From an uncultured Capnocytophaga sp. (GTDB lineage: Bacteria; Bacteroidota; Bacteroidia; Flavobacteriales; Flavobacteriaceae), in NCBI GenBank assembly GCA_915070235.1, contig CAJZFM010000057.1:1-9898 (forward strand): 9,898 nt of DNA, given 5' to 3'. Below the pieces are notes generated by a model. It ran no database searches, was not told the DNA's origin, and saw only the letters and a list, made by a program, of their open reading frames with translations. Each line of letters begins with the position of its first letter. Position 1 is the first letter of the stretch. Below, piece after piece: positions 1 through 8,019 of this stretch. A program made the translations under genes and the position numbers.

Positions 1-119
1 AATCCGTGAAATCCGTGGGAGTTTGTTATTTATAGAACTTTGTAACAACCCTACTCTTGGAGGGGGCAGGGGGAGGTTCTATTTTAGCAAGAAGGGCTAT
101 AGGGAGGTTCTAATATAAT
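1..119. repeat. Non-coding left edge with short direct repeats
   Basis: No open frame here resembles a protein. The octamer AATCCGTG occurs at 1-8 and again at 10-17, and may continue to the left of the window. The 11-mer GGGAGGTTCTA occurs at 71-81 and 102-112. Between them lies a purine-rich stretch (59-76). These look like intergenic repetitive sequence of the kind common in Bacteroidota, but copy number elsewhere cannot be judged from this window. Confidence 0.5.
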
Positions 120-181
120 ACTAATGACTAATGACAAATACCATTATAGTACTTGTCATTAGTCATTAGTCACTTGTCATT
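120..181 (-). terminator. Heptamer-built inverted repeat, probable end of rpoC-DUF3467 transcript
   Basis: Bases 120-137 are perfectly complementary to 153-170, an 18-bp stem with a 15-base loop that can pair a little further. It starts 14 bases after the DUF3467 stop codon in the direction of transcription. Past the stem the minus-strand transcript reads AU-rich but has no clean U run, so it is not a textbook intrinsic terminator. Each arm is itself a tandem heptamer: on the plus strand TGTCATT, AGTCATT, AGTCACT, TGTCATT run in phase from 154 to 181. Its position suggests a terminator or a 3' mRNA stabiliser; which of the two is inference. Confidence 0.6.
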
Positions 182-184
182 ATT

Positions 185-490
185 CTACGCTTCGCCTGAT
201 CCTGAGAAGTGGGCTTGCTTGCCGAAGATCTCTTCGTCGGTAGGGAGCTCTTTATCGTGTTCGTACTGATAAAGATTGGTGCTAAGATTCTGCATGAGTT
301 GCTTGGCCTGCGAGGGGGTCATGATGATCCTGCTCTGTACGCGTGCCTTGGGCATCCCTGGCATGATAGAGATAAAGTCCAAGACAAACTCGGTATCGGA
401 GTGGTTCACCACTACCATATTGGCATAAGTACCTGTGGCTACTCTATCGTCTATCTCTATGTTGATTTCCCTTTTGGTTACCTTTTCCAT
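185..490 (-). CDS. DUF3467 family protein
   Basis: This is a 101-residue soluble protein with no signal peptide or membrane segment. It matches the DUF3467 family, small proteins of unknown function widespread in Bacteroidota. The core is a beta-rich stretch of roughly residues 18-60, containing a run of small and hydrophobic residues (GTYANMVVVNHS) and the segment DFISIMPG, followed by an Arg-Ile-Ile-Met-Thr-Pro-Ser motif and a helix. The C-terminus is polar and probably disordered. The ATG at 488-490 lies 3 bases after the rpoC stop, so the two genes almost certainly share one mRNA and may be translationally coupled. That tight link to rpoC suggests a transcription-related role, but no activity is known to me. 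Confidence 0.88.
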   Translation of the reverse strand: MEKVTKREINIEIDDRVATGTYANMVVVNHSDTEFVLDFISIMPGMPKARVQSRIIMTPSQAKQLMQNLSTNLYQYEHDKELPTDEEIFGKQAHFSGSGEA

Positions 491-493
491 AGG

Positions 494-3400
494 CTATAGG
501 TTGATGTTCTGTTTTGCTAATTCCCTACGTGAGCCTACTATGATATTCTCGTAGCGCTTCATACCTGTACCTGCTGGGATACGGTGGCCTACGATTACAT
601 TTTCTTTGAGACCTTCCAGCTCATCTACCTTGCCTTGTACGGCGGCTTCGTTGAGTACCTTGGTAGTCTCTTGGAAGGAGGCAGCCGAGATAAAGGACTT
701 GGTCTGCAAGGAGGCACGTGTAATACCTTGTAACACAGGTACGGCTGTAGCAGGAATAACGTCGCGGGCTATAACCAAGCGCTTGTCTTGGCGCTTGAGT
801 AGGGAGTTCTCATCGCGCAGCTGTCGCATAGTTACGATCTGTCCTGCCTTAAGATTCTGAGAATCACCAGCATCCTCTACTACTTTCTTTCCGAAGAGCT
901 TATCGTTTTCCTCAATAAAGTCGTCCTTATGTACCATTTGTTCTTCAAGGAAGAGGGTATCACCTGGGTCTTGGATTTCTACCTTACGCATCATCTGGCG
1001 TACCACCACCTCAAAGTGTTTGTCATTGATCTTCACCCCTTGTAAGCGGTATACCTCTTGTACTTCATTTACCAAATATTGTTGTACTGCCGATGGGCCT
1101 TTGATACGTAGGATATCCTCTGGCGTTACGGAACCATCGGAGAGTGGCATACCTGCACGTACGTAGTCGTTCTCTTGTACGAGTACTTGAGAGGAGAGTT
1201 TCACAAGGTAAGTGCGTTTTTCTCCTGTCTTGGACTCAATATAGATCTCACGGTTACCGCGTTTTACTTTTCCGAAGGATACTACCCCGTCTATTTCAGC
1301 CACTATGGCAGGGTTAGAAGGATTACGTGCTTCAAAAAGCTCTGTTACACGTGGTAGACCCCCTGTAATATCCCCAGACTTAGCGGACTTACGTGGTATC
1401 TTCACGAGAATTCGGCCTTCCTTGATCTTTTCCTTGTCATCCACCATGATGTGGGCACCTAGTGGTAGGGTGTACGAACGCAAGATGTTGCCTTCCTTAT
1501 CCTGAATATGCATAGTAGGAATGAGTCGCTTGTTACGAGACTCGGAGATTACTTTCTCTTGGAAGCCTGTTTGCTCGTCTATCTCTACCTGGAAGGTTAC
1601 CCCTTGTTCTATATTTTCATAAACAATCTGTCCTGAGAACTCGGAGATAATCACCGCGTTATATGGATCCCATTGGTTGATTACATCCCCTTTCTTTACG
1701 TTATCGCCATTTTTCTTGAAGATGAACGAACCGTAAGGAATGTTGGAGGTACTTAGTACCATACGGGTATGAGGTTCTAGGATCTTCACCTCGGAAGTAC
1801 GAGAGATAACCACCTCTACAGGGTTGCCATCGTAGTCCTCGCCCTTAACGGTCTTGAGGTCGTCAATTTCAAGAATACCATCAAAGTGTGCGATGATCTT
1901 GTTCTCTTCGGAGATGTTCCCCGCAGTACCCCCCATGTGGAAGGTACGCAAGGTAAGCTGTGTACCAGGCTCTCCAATGGACTGAGCGGCTACAACTCCT
2001 ACGGCCTCACCTATCTGTACCATCTTACCTGTGGAGAGATTACGCCCATAACACTTAGAGCAGATACCATGCTTGGCCTCGCAGGTGAGGGCAGAGCGCA
2101 CCTCAATAGATTCTATAGGTAACTGGTTGATTTTCTCTACAGCATCCTCACGGATTTCCTCGCCAGAGAGTACAATAATTTCTTCATTGAGCGGGTTGAT
2201 CACATCATTCAGCGCTACACGACCCAATACACGTTCGCCAAGGGTTTCTATGACTTCTTCGTTCTTCTTAAGGGCACGTATCTCAATACCACGAAGGGTA
2301 CCACAATCATCGGTATTGATGATTACGTCCTGAGATACATCTACCAAACGACGGGTGAGGTAACCCGCGTCGGCTGTCTTAAGCGCCGTATCGGCCAATC
2401 CCTTACGAGCACCGTGGGTGGAGATGAAGTATTCCAAGATAGAAAGCCCCTCTTTGAAGTTGGAAAGAATCGGGTTTTCAATGATTTCGCCCCCGCCTGT
2501 GGTGGATTTCTTAGGCTTGGCCATAAGACCTCGCATACCTGTAAGCTGGCGAATCTGTTCCTTAGAACCACGCGCTCCTGAGTCAAGCATCATATATACG
2601 GAGTTGAACCCTTGTCTGTCCTCACTGATGCGCTTCATAGCAAGGTCAGTAAGGCGGGCATTGGTAGAAGTCCATACATCAATCACTTGGTTATAACGCT
2701 CATTGTTGGTGATAAGCCCCATGTTATAGTTACCAATGATGCCTTGTACTTGCTCATTAGCATCGGCAATCATCTCTTGTTTTTCCTTAGGAATGATAAT
2801 GTCGCCCAAGGAGAAGGAAAGTCCCCCTTGGAAAGCGAACTTATATCCCATGGCCTTGATGTCGTCCAAGAACTCAGCGGTACGTGGAATACTTGTCTTT
2901 TTCAATACATGCCCGATGATATCGCGGAGAGATTTCTTGGTCAATATGGTGTTGATATACCCAGCCTCTGGGGGTACTACCTCATTGAAGAGGACACGCC
3001 CCACGGTGGTATCTATCAGTTTGGTTACTATGTTGCCATGTTCATCAAGGTCTTTGGTACGTACCTTGATAGAGGCATTGAGGTGTACCTTATGCTCGTT
3101 GTAGGCAATATTCACCTCCTCTGGAGAGTAGAATACAGAGCCCTCGCCTGCGATAGGTTCCTCTGGAGTGCTCTTGCGCATCTTGGTGATGTAGTAAAGC
3201 CCCAAGACCATGTCCTGCGAAGGTACGGTAATAGGTGCCCCATTGGCAGGGTTCAAGATATTATTGGAAGCCAACATGAGCATTTGTGCCTCAAGGATCG
3301 CCTCAGGCCCAAGGGGCAAGTGTACGGCCATCTGGTCACCGTCAAAGTCGGCGTTGAACGCAGTACATACCAATGGGTGTAGGCGAATGGCCTTTCCTTC

Positions 3401-4777
3401 TATCAGCTTAGGCTGGAAGGCCTGAATACCCAAACGGTGCAGCGTAGGAGCACGGTTCAGTAGCACAGGGTGTCCCTTGATGACGTTCTCCAAGATGTCC
3501 CATACTACAGGCTCTTTCTTATCTATAATACGCTTGGCCGATTTGACTGTTTTGACAATTCCGCGCTCTATGAGCTTGCGAATGACAAAAGGCTTGTAAA
3601 GCTCAGCGGCCATATTCTTAGGCAAACCACATTCGTAGAGTTTAAGCTCTGGCCCTACGACAATCACCGAACGAGCGGAGTAATCCACACGCTTACCAAG
3701 TAGGTTCTGGCGGAAGCGCCCTTGTTTTCCTTTGAGAGAGTCAGAAAGGGACTTAAGCGGACGATTGGCATCGGTCTTTACGGCAGAGGATTTGCGAGTA
3801 TTATCAAAGAGGGAATCCACGGATTCCTGCAACATACGTTTTTCGTTGCGCAAAATCACATCAGGCGCTTTGATTTCTATCAAGCGCTTAAGACGATTGT
3901 TGCGAATGATCACACGGCGATAGAGGTCATTGAGGTCGGAGGTAGCAAAACGCCCCCCGTCCAAAGGTACAAGCGGACGCAATTCGGGTGGGATCACAGG
4001 AATGACCTTCATGATCATCCATTCGGGGAGGTTCTCCCTATTCTTCTGAGAATCACGGAAGGCCTCCACTACCTGTAAGCGCTTAAGTGCCTCGGTCTTG
4101 CGCTGCTTAGAGGTTTCTGTATTAGCCCTATGGCGCAAGTCGTAAGAAAGCGCATCAAGGTCTATCTCATGCAAAAGGTCATAGAGTGCCTCGGCTCCCA
4201 TCTTAGCAACAAACTTGTTAGGATCGGTATCCTCCAAGTATTGGTTCTCCACTGGTAGAGACTCCATGATATCAAGGTATTCTTCTTCTGTCAAGAAGTC
4301 CATTTTCTCCAATGGCTCTCCAGAGAGGGACTTGGCAATCCCTGGTTGAATAACGATATAGCGTTCGTAATAGATGATCATGTCCAACTTCTTGGAAGGA
4401 AGTCCGAGCAAATAACCTATCTTATTAGGCAAGGAACGGAAATACCAGATATGAGCCACAGGCACCACTAAGCTGATGTGGCCTACACGCTCACGACGTA
4501 CTTTCTTTTCGGTTACTTCCACCCCACAACGGTCGCACACGATCCCTTTATAGCGGATACGCTTATACTTTCCACAAGCACACTCGTAGTCCTTCACAGG
4601 GCCGAAGATACGCTCACAGAATAGTCCATCGCGCTCAGGCTTGTGGGTGCGATAGTTGATGGTCTCTGGCTTGGCTACCTCACCACGAGAGACTGCTAAG
4701 ATACTCTCAGGAGAAGCCAATCCGATAGAGATTTTGTCAAATCTCACAGTTGCATTTTTCTCTTTTACTCTTGCCAT
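494..4777 (-). CDS. rpoC: DNA-directed RNA polymerase subunit beta'
   Basis: The largest subunit of core RNA polymerase, 1427 residues, close to the usual length for this phylum. Visible landmarks: the N-terminal zinc ribbon with Cys 66, 68, 81 and 84; the catalytic NADFDGD motif at 475-481, whose three Asp residues (477, 479, 481) hold the active-site Mg; the second zinc site with Cys 825, 899, 906 and 909; the bridge helix around 784-816 ([20 protein letters not shown]); and the trigger-loop region starting near 923 ([18 protein letters not shown]). The conserved C-terminal part is complete, so the gene looks functional. I chose the ATG at 4775-4777 (MARVKEKN). A TTG six codons upstream (4793-4795) is also in frame but much less likely. 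Normally rpoC follows rpoB; here it does not. It appears to have its own promoter at 4964-4971 and is co-transcribed with the DUF3467 gene. Confidence 0.98.
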   Translation of the reverse strand: MARVKEKNATVRFDKISIGLASPESILAVSRGEVAKPETINYRTHKPERDGLFCERIFGPVKDYECACGKYKRIRYKGIVCDRCGVEVTEKKVRRERVGHISLVVPVAHIWYFRSLPNKIGYLLGLPSKKLDMIIYYERYIVIQPGIAKSLSGEPLEKMDFLTEEEYLDIMESLPVENQYLEDTDPNKFVAKMGAEALYDLLHEIDLDALSYDLRHRANTETSKQRKTEALKRLQVVEAFRDSQKNRENLPEWMIMKVIPVIPPELRPLVPLDGGRFATSDLNDLYRRVIIRNNRLKRLIEIKAPDVILRNEKRMLQESVDSLFDNTRKSSAVKTDANRPLKSLSDSLKGKQGRFRQNLLGKRVDYSARSVIVVGPELKLYECGLPKNMAAELYKPFVIRKLIERGIVKTVKSAKRIIDKKEPVVWDILENVIKGHPVLLNRAPTLHRLGIQAFQPKLIEGKAIRLHPLVCTAFNADFDGDQMAVHLPLGPEAILEAQMLMLASNNILNPANGAPITVPSQDMVLGLYYITKMRKSTPEEPIAGEGSVFYSPEEVNIAYNEHKVHLNASIKVRTKDLDEHGNIVTKLIDTTVGRVLFNEVVPPEAGYINTILTKKSLRDIIGHVLKKTSIPRTAEFLDDIKAMGYKFAFQGGLSFSLGDIIIPKEKQEMIADANEQVQGIIGNYNMGLITNNERYNQVIDVWTSTNARLTDLAMKRISEDRQGFNSVYMMLDSGARGSKEQIRQLTGMRGLMAKPKKSTTGGGEIIENPILSNFKEGLSILEYFISTHGARKGLADTALKTADAGYLTRRLVDVSQDVIINTDDCGTLRGIEIRALKKNEEVIETLGERVLGRVALNDVINPLNEEIIVLSGEEIREDAVEKINQLPIESIEVRSALTCEAKHGICSKCYGRNLSTGKMVQIGEAVGVVAAQSIGEPGTQLTLRTFHMGGTAGNISEENKIIAHFDGILEIDDLKTVKGEDYDGNPVEVVISRTSEVKILEPHTRMVLSTSNIPYGSFIFKKNGDNVKKGDVINQWDPYNAVIISEFSGQIVYENIEQGVTFQVEIDEQTGFQEKVISESRNKRLIPTMHIQDKEGNILRSYTLPLGAHIMVDDKEKIKEGRILVKIPRKSAKSGDITGGLPRVTELFEARNPSNPAIVAEIDGVVSFGKVKRGNREIYIESKTGEKRTYLVKLSSQVLVQENDYVRAGMPLSDGSVTPEDILRIKGPSAVQQYLVNEVQEVYRLQGVKINDKHFEVVVRQMMRKVEIQDPGDTLFLEEQMVHKDDFIEENDKLFGKKVVEDAGDSQNLKAGQIVTMRQLRDENSLLKRQDKRLVIARDVIPATAVPVLQGITRASLQTKSFISAASFQETTKVLNEAAVQGKVDELEGLKENVIVGHRIPAGTGMKRYENIIVGSRRELAKQNINL

Positions 4778-4963
4778 AGCATTTTTTAATAACAAAATTT
4801 GTTCCTATTTGGACAAATACACGAAAAGAGGAGGCTACACAACCCTTATGGCCATGTTACCTTCTCTACCTTTGCTCTCACCCTAATAGAGTGAAATACA
4901 AGTACTTATATGCTCTACGAAAGTCAAAATAACTTCTATAAAAACACTTAACCAAACTGAGGG
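4778..4963 (-). other. Long untranslated leader of rpoC
   Basis: If transcription starts about 7 bases after the -7 box at 4964-4971, the rpoC mRNA has a leader of about 180 bases. I see no Rho-independent terminator, riboswitch or recognised r-protein-type leader in it. It holds a seven-codon open frame (ATG at 4853-4855, stop at 4835-4837, MAIRVV) and a small inverted repeat ATTTG-GA-CAAAT at 4807-4818. Neither is strong enough to call functional. No protein gene is evident on either strand. Confidence 0.4.
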
Positions 4964-4993
4964 CAAAGATACAATAAAAATTTAAAAGTAAAA
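4964..4993 (-). promoter_or_regulatory. Candidate rpoC promoter (TATCTTTG)
   Basis: Read on the minus strand, 4971-4964 is TATCTTTG, a full match to the Bacteroidota -7 consensus TAnnTTTG. The expected -33 position, 19 bases upstream, falls at about 4991-4993 and reads TTT rather than TTTG, so that half is weak. It overlaps one arm of the heptamer palindrome at 4984-5027. This is the best promoter candidate between barstar and rpoC. Confidence 0.6.
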
Positions 4994-5027
4994 AGTAAAA
5001 AAGATTTATTTTTTACTTTTTACTTTT
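4984..5027 (-). terminator. Perfect 19-bp A/T-rich palindrome of AGTAAAA heptamers
   Basis: Bases 4984-5002 and 5009-5027 are exact reverse complements, separated by a 6-base loop (5003-5008). Each arm holds AGTAAAA repeated with a 7-base period (4987-4993, 4994-5000). In the direction of barstar transcription it starts 10 bases after the barstar stop and ends in a U-rich tail, so it can serve as that transcript's terminator. It also reaches into the presumed -33 region of the rpoC promoter. It may therefore insulate rpoC from upstream read-through. Confidence 0.65.
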
Positions 5028-5037
5028 ACCTTGAAAA

Positions 5038-5361
5038 TTAGTATTCAAACTGTACTTTCTTATTTGGGTCTGGGTTACCTGCCCAATAAGCCCTATAGAG
5101 ATCTAAACTCTTGCGTATCTCCCCATAGAGCGCTTCGTTATGCTGGCGAAGATCGTCCAAGTGGTAGAACTTAGCCAATACATGCTGGTGCTCTATCCAA
5201 TCCAAGGATTGCATACAGTCATCTAAGCCATCAAGGGTGTATCCAAAGTAATCAGGCAAGGAGAAAGTCTCCTTCATCGTACTAAGGAAAGCGCGTTCGT
5301 TTTGGACATTTCTTAGATCAACGTGAAACTCCAAAGCGTTTTTTCTGATATACGTACTCAT
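5038..5361 (-). CDS. Barstar-family protein (barnase-inhibitor fold)
   Basis: A 107-residue acidic, soluble protein. Residues 34-52 (SLPDYFGYTLDGLDDCMQS) match the barstar signature, in which a helix with conserved Phe-Gly, Asn/Thr-Leu-Asp and Asp-Cys residues binds the active site of barnase-type ribonucleases. The following WIE and hydrophobic strand (HVLAKFYHL) fit the fold. It is slightly longer than Bacillus barstar (about 90 residues). In the family these proteins neutralise cognate RNases, but no barnase-like gene is in the window, so the partner is unknown. The start is ATG at 5359-5361. It begins 56 bases after the carboxylase stop with no terminator between and only weak promoter-like sequence, so co-transcription with the carboxylase is likely. 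Confidence 0.85.
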   Translation of the reverse strand: MSTYIRKNALEFHVDLRNVQNERAFLSTMKETFSLPDYFGYTLDGLDDCMQSLDWIEHQHVLAKFYHLDDLRQHNEALYGEIRKSLDLYRAYWAGNPDPNKKVQFEY

Positions 5362-5417
5362 TTCTATTAGTAAATATTTAGAATAGTGTTTTTCAATGAT
5401 TTACCAACAGTCTTACC

Positions 5418-7046
5418 CTATACCTGAATGACTCCTAAGTTAAAAGGCTTCTCTATAGGTGCCCCATTGGCCGCTTCTATCCCTTGTGAGATCCATAGGC
5501 GGGGATCGAGCGGGGCTATGATCGCATCTGTCCATAGGCGTGCTGCGGCATAATAAGGGGTAGTTTGTTGGTTATATTTCTCTTGAATATTTTCTAATAG
5601 TTCGCGCTCTCTTTCCTCGGATAGTGTCTCGCCCTTGCGCTTAAGGGTAGCTGTTTCTATCTGTAAGAGCACCTTGGCTGCTTGAGCGCCTCCCATCACG
5701 GCCAAGTTGGCCGAAGGGTAAGCCACAATCAGGCGTGGGTCGTAGGCCTTGCCACACATGGCGTAGTTACCTGCCCCGTAGGAATTGCCTACGATAACAG
5801 TGAATTTAGGCACTACCGAGTTGGCCACAGCATTGACCAATTTGGCTCCGTCCTTGATAATCCCCCCATGTTCGGACTTGCTACCGACCATAAAGCCTGT
5901 AACGTCCTGAAGGAAAACCAGCGGGATACGCTTTTGGTTACAGTTGGCTATAAAGCGGGTTGCCTTATCTGCACTATCGGAGTAGATCACCCCGCCTATC
6001 TGCATCTCCCCTTTGCGGGTCTTGACCACCTTGCGCTGGTTGGCTACAATCCCTACTGCCCAGCCATCTATACGTGCATAGCCTGTGAGAATTGTCTGCC
6101 CATAGCCTTCCTTGTATTCCTCCCACTCAGAGTTATCTACCAAGCGGAGGATCAGCTCCTTCATATCATAAGGTTGGGTACGGCTAATGGGTAATATACC
6201 ATATATATCATTAGGATCCAGCTTAGGGGCAGCGCTCTCTACCCTGCTAAAGCCCGCTTTGGGTGCCTCGGCCAGCTTATCCACGAGGTTCTTGATTACA
6301 TCTAAGGCATCTTGATCCGTTTCACATTGGTAATCCGTTACCCCACTAATCTGGCAATGGGTGGTGGCACCGCCCAAAGTCTCATTGTCTATGTCCTCCC
6401 CTATGGCTGCTTTCACTAAGTAACTACCCGCTAAGAAGATACTCCCCGTTTTATTGACGATAAGTGCCTCATCGCTCATAATCGGCAGATAAGCACCTCC
6501 TGCCACACAACTACCCATCACGGCAGCTATCTGAACGATGCCTTGGCTACTCATCTGGGCATTGTTGCGGAAGATACGCCCGAAGTGCTCCTTGTCAGGA
6601 AACACCTCGTCCTGCAAAGGCAGAAATACGCCCGCACTATCCACAAGGTAGATGATCGGTAAGCGGTTTTCCATAGCGATTTCCTGAGCGCGGAGGTTCT
6701 TCTTACAAGTCATGGGAAACCAAGCCCCTGCCTTCACTGTAGCATCATTGGCCACTACTATTACCTGGCGGCCACGTACATAGCCTATTTCCACTACGAC
6801 CCCTGCCGATGGACAACCCCCATACTCCTGATACATACCATCGGCAGCAAAAGCCCCAATCTCCAATCGAGGTTTGTCCTTATCCAATAAGTAATCTATA
6901 CGTTCGCGAGCCGAGAGCTTTCCCTGTTGGTGCAGCTTCTCAAGGGCTTTGTCTCCCCCTCCTCGCTTAATCTGTTCCCAGCGCTGGCGCACCTGGTCTC
7001 GTGCGAGCTTGTTGTGATCTTCGTTCTTATTAAAAGCTAAATCCAT
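5418..7046 (-). CDS. Acyl-CoA carboxylase, carboxyltransferase (beta) subunit, methylcrotonyl-CoA type
   Basis: The 542-residue protein is a full-length biotin-dependent carboxyltransferase that would move CO2 from carboxybiotin to an acyl-CoA in the cytoplasm. The N-domain carries the crotonase-like oxyanion loop GSCVAGGAYLP (178-188) followed by MSDE, and GGATTHCQISGVTD (225-238). The C-domain carries DVTGFMVGS (381-389) and GNSYGAGNYAMCG (420-432). The GSC.AGGAY.P.MSDE pattern and GGATTHC favour methylcrotonyl- or geranyl-CoA carboxylase beta subunits over propionyl-CoA carboxylase, suggesting leucine breakdown, but substrate cannot be fixed from sequence. The biotin carboxylase partner is not nearby. 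I chose the ATG at 7044-7046 (MDLAFNKNEDHNK). An in-frame TTG at 7059-7061 lies at or before the predicted transcription start and so is unlikely. Confidence 0.93.
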   Translation of the reverse strand: MDLAFNKNEDHNKLARDQVRQRWEQIKRGGGDKALEKLHQQGKLSARERIDYLLDKDKPRLEIGAFAADGMYQEYGGCPSAGVVVEIGYVRGRQVIVVANDATVKAGAWFPMTCKKNLRAQEIAMENRLPIIYLVDSAGVFLPLQDEVFPDKEHFGRIFRNNAQMSSQGIVQIAAVMGSCVAGGAYLPIMSDEALIVNKTGSIFLAGSYLVKAAIGEDIDNETLGGATTHCQISGVTDYQCETDQDALDVIKNLVDKLAEAPKAGFSRVESAAPKLDPNDIYGILPISRTQPYDMKELILRLVDNSEWEEYKEGYGQTILTGYARIDGWAVGIVANQRKVVKTRKGEMQIGGVIYSDSADKATRFIANCNQKRIPLVFLQDVTGFMVGSKSEHGGIIKDGAKLVNAVANSVVPKFTVIVGNSYGAGNYAMCGKAYDPRLIVAYPSANLAVMGGAQAAKVLLQIETATLKRKGETLSEERERELLENIQEKYNQQTTPYYAAARLWTDAIIAPLDPRLWISQGIEAANGAPIEKPFNLGVIQV

Positions 7047-7065
7047 ACGGGACGTTTTCAAGTTG

Positions 7066-7095
7066 CAAAGTTAAGAATTTTTATTATTTAAACAA
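7066..7095 (-). promoter_or_regulatory. Promoter of the carboxylase gene (TTG-N19-TAACTTTG)
   Basis: On the minus strand, TTG at 7095-7093 is followed by a 19-base spacer and TAACTTTG at 7073-7066, a near-ideal Bacteroidota housekeeping promoter. Transcription would start at about 7059-7060, giving a leader of about 14 bases before the ATG at 7046. This is the best promoter in the window. Confidence 0.8.
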
Positions 7096-7190
7096 GTTTT
7101 TCCGACGATTTTTTTCAAAAAAAATGCTTTTAACTGTTAACAAAATATTACTTTAATCATTATCAGTTAGTTGCGAGTGGAAAAAACATA
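7074..7190. other. Spacer between DUF2271 and the carboxylase promoter
   Basis: This A/T-rich gap contains a poly-T/poly-A dyad at 7108-7125 and a TAACTG...CAGTTA pair (7131-7136, 7164-7169). Either could help end the DUF2271 transcript, but neither is a convincing terminator. No gene is seen. Confidence 0.3.
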
Positions 7191-7664
7191 TTATTTAGGT
7201 TCGCTCAGGCGCACGTAGCGCACATAACCAGTACCTTCGGTTTTCCCCTTGAGGGATTCGGTTGAGAAAGGCACTTGAGCATCGGTAGTGTAGTAGTATT
7301 GGTCTTCTACAGCCGACTCAAAGCGAATCTTATACCCCTTGTCCAAGAGGTTTTTGTCCAAGTCCAAGACGATATTCTTGCGATCGCCCTGAGTGATAGA
7401 AGCCCCAGTGATGGCATCTATCTTTTCTTTTTTCTCACTATAGAAGCCGAACCACTTCTTAAGCGAGTCGTAGTACTTGCCATTGTCGCCAAAGACATAG
7501 AGCGTCTTAACGTATTTGTCCTCTGGGTCTATGAGCGATACCACCATATAGGCACCCTCGCCAGTATAGTTGGCCATTTGTACCATACACTTGAACTTGT
7601 CTTGCGCCTGAGCTGTGGCAAAGGCCAAGAATGCCACTAAGGCAAATCCTATTTTCTTTGTCAT
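7191..7664 (-). CDS. Secreted DUF2271 family protein
   Basis: The 157-residue product starts at ATG 7662-7664 with a clear signal peptide: MTKK, a hydrophobic core, then a cleavage site after AQA near residue 19, so the mature protein should be exported to the periplasm. The rest is a beta-rich domain with YTGEGAYMVVSLIDPEDKYV, KTLYVFGDNGKYYDSLKKWF and DAITGAS, which fits DUF2271, a family of unknown biochemical role often found near PepSY or flavin-linked respiratory genes. Those partners are not present here. The frame stays open to about 8024, but the upstream part runs across a divergent promoter and the neighbouring genes and is not coding. The gene has its own promoter candidate at 7692-7699. 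Confidence 0.75.
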   Translation of the reverse strand: MTKKIGFALVAFLAFATAQAQDKFKCMVQMANYTGEGAYMVVSLIDPEDKYVKTLYVFGDNGKYYDSLKKWFGFYSEKKEKIDAITGASITQGDRKNIVLDLDKNLLDKGYKIRFESAVEDQYYYTTDAQVPFSTESLKGKTEGTGYVRYVRLSEPK

Positions 7665-7691
7665 GATTTTGAATGTTTTAAAATGAGAGCG

Positions 7692-7699
7692 CAAAGATA
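7692..7699 (-). promoter_or_regulatory. Candidate -7 box for the DUF2271 gene
   Basis: On the minus strand this reads TATCTTTG, a full match to TAnnTTTG, placed so that transcription starts about 20 bases before the ATG at 7664. There is no good TTTG at -33. It is the same octamer as the proposed rpoC box. Confidence 0.55.
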
Positions 7700-7716
7700 C
7701 AATTTTTTTAGAAAAA

Positions 7717-7737
7717 AGCGAATAGTGAAAAGTGAGG
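7717..7737 (+). repeat. Three AGYGANN heptamers between divergent promoters
   Basis: Three in-phase heptamers run AGCGAAT (7717-7723), AGTGAAA (7724-7730) and AGTGAGG (7731-7737). They lie between the leftward DUF2271 -7 box and the rightward antitoxin -7 box, where an operator would be expected. Whether they are operators or just members of the intergenic heptamer family is open. Confidence 0.5.
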
Positions 7738-7758
7738 GATATTTTGGTATATTTTTTG

Positions 7759-7766
7759 TATATTTG
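7759..7766 (+). promoter_or_regulatory. Candidate -7 box for the antitoxin-like gene
   Basis: TATATTTG matches TAnnTTTG and lies 19 bases before the ATG at 7786, giving a leader of roughly 12-13 bases. The -33 region is T-rich but lacks a well-spaced TTTG. Confidence 0.55.
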
Positions 7767-7785
7767 CACTTTAAAAGAATACCTT

Positions 7786-8019
7786 ATGTCTACAGCTGTA
7801 TTAACCAAACCAAAAAGAGCCACAGATAGCACTACCACAGGGCTTAATGAAGTAGCTGCTAAGGAGAAAACAGCTACTACAAAGAAAACTATTGCCTCCT
7901 CTAAAAAGGAAGAAACTGAAGAAGTTTCTTGGGAAGAGTTGCAAAATATCACCAAAAAATTAATAGAAGAAGGAAAATTAAAGCCTTTTGATAAGAAATA
8001 CATATATGGTGATTTGTGA
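7786..8019 (+). CDS. Small antitoxin-like protein upstream of a VapC remnant
   Basis: A 77-residue charged protein starting at ATG 7786-7788. Residues 1-48 are a low-complexity stretch rich in Lys, Thr, Ala and Glu, likely disordered. Residues 48-77 (SWEELQNITKKLIEEGKLKP, then FDKKYIYGDL) form a plausible amphipathic helix and tail of the kind that wraps a toxin. I do not recognise a named antitoxin family or a DNA-binding motif. The antitoxin call rests on context: its last 14 bases overlap the start of a PIN-domain toxin gene, the usual layout of vapBC-type operons. Its codon use is more AT-rich than the neighbouring housekeeping genes, consistent with accessory DNA. Confidence 0.55.
   Translation: MSTAVLTKPKRATDSTTTGLNEVAAKEKTATTKKTIASSKKEETEEVSWEELQNITKKLIEEGKLKPFDKKYIYGDL

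Noticed and set aside
2612..3382. 256-codon plus-strand open frame inside rpoC
   Set aside because: It is fully antisense to highly conserved rpoC codons and its product resembles no known protein; it is a shadow frame.
4778..4795. In-frame TTG upstream extension of rpoC by six residues
   Set aside because: The ATG at 4777 gives an N-terminus typical for the family; the extension is short, A/T-rich and needs a rare start codon.
5682..6194. 170-codon plus-strand open frame inside the carboxylase
   Set aside because: It is antisense to conserved catalytic segments of the carboxyltransferase and has no recognisable domain or promoter.
7047..7061. TTG start for the carboxylase, adding five residues
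   Set aside because: It falls at or upstream of the transcription start predicted from the very good promoter at 7066-7095, while the ATG at 7046 gives the usual N-terminus.
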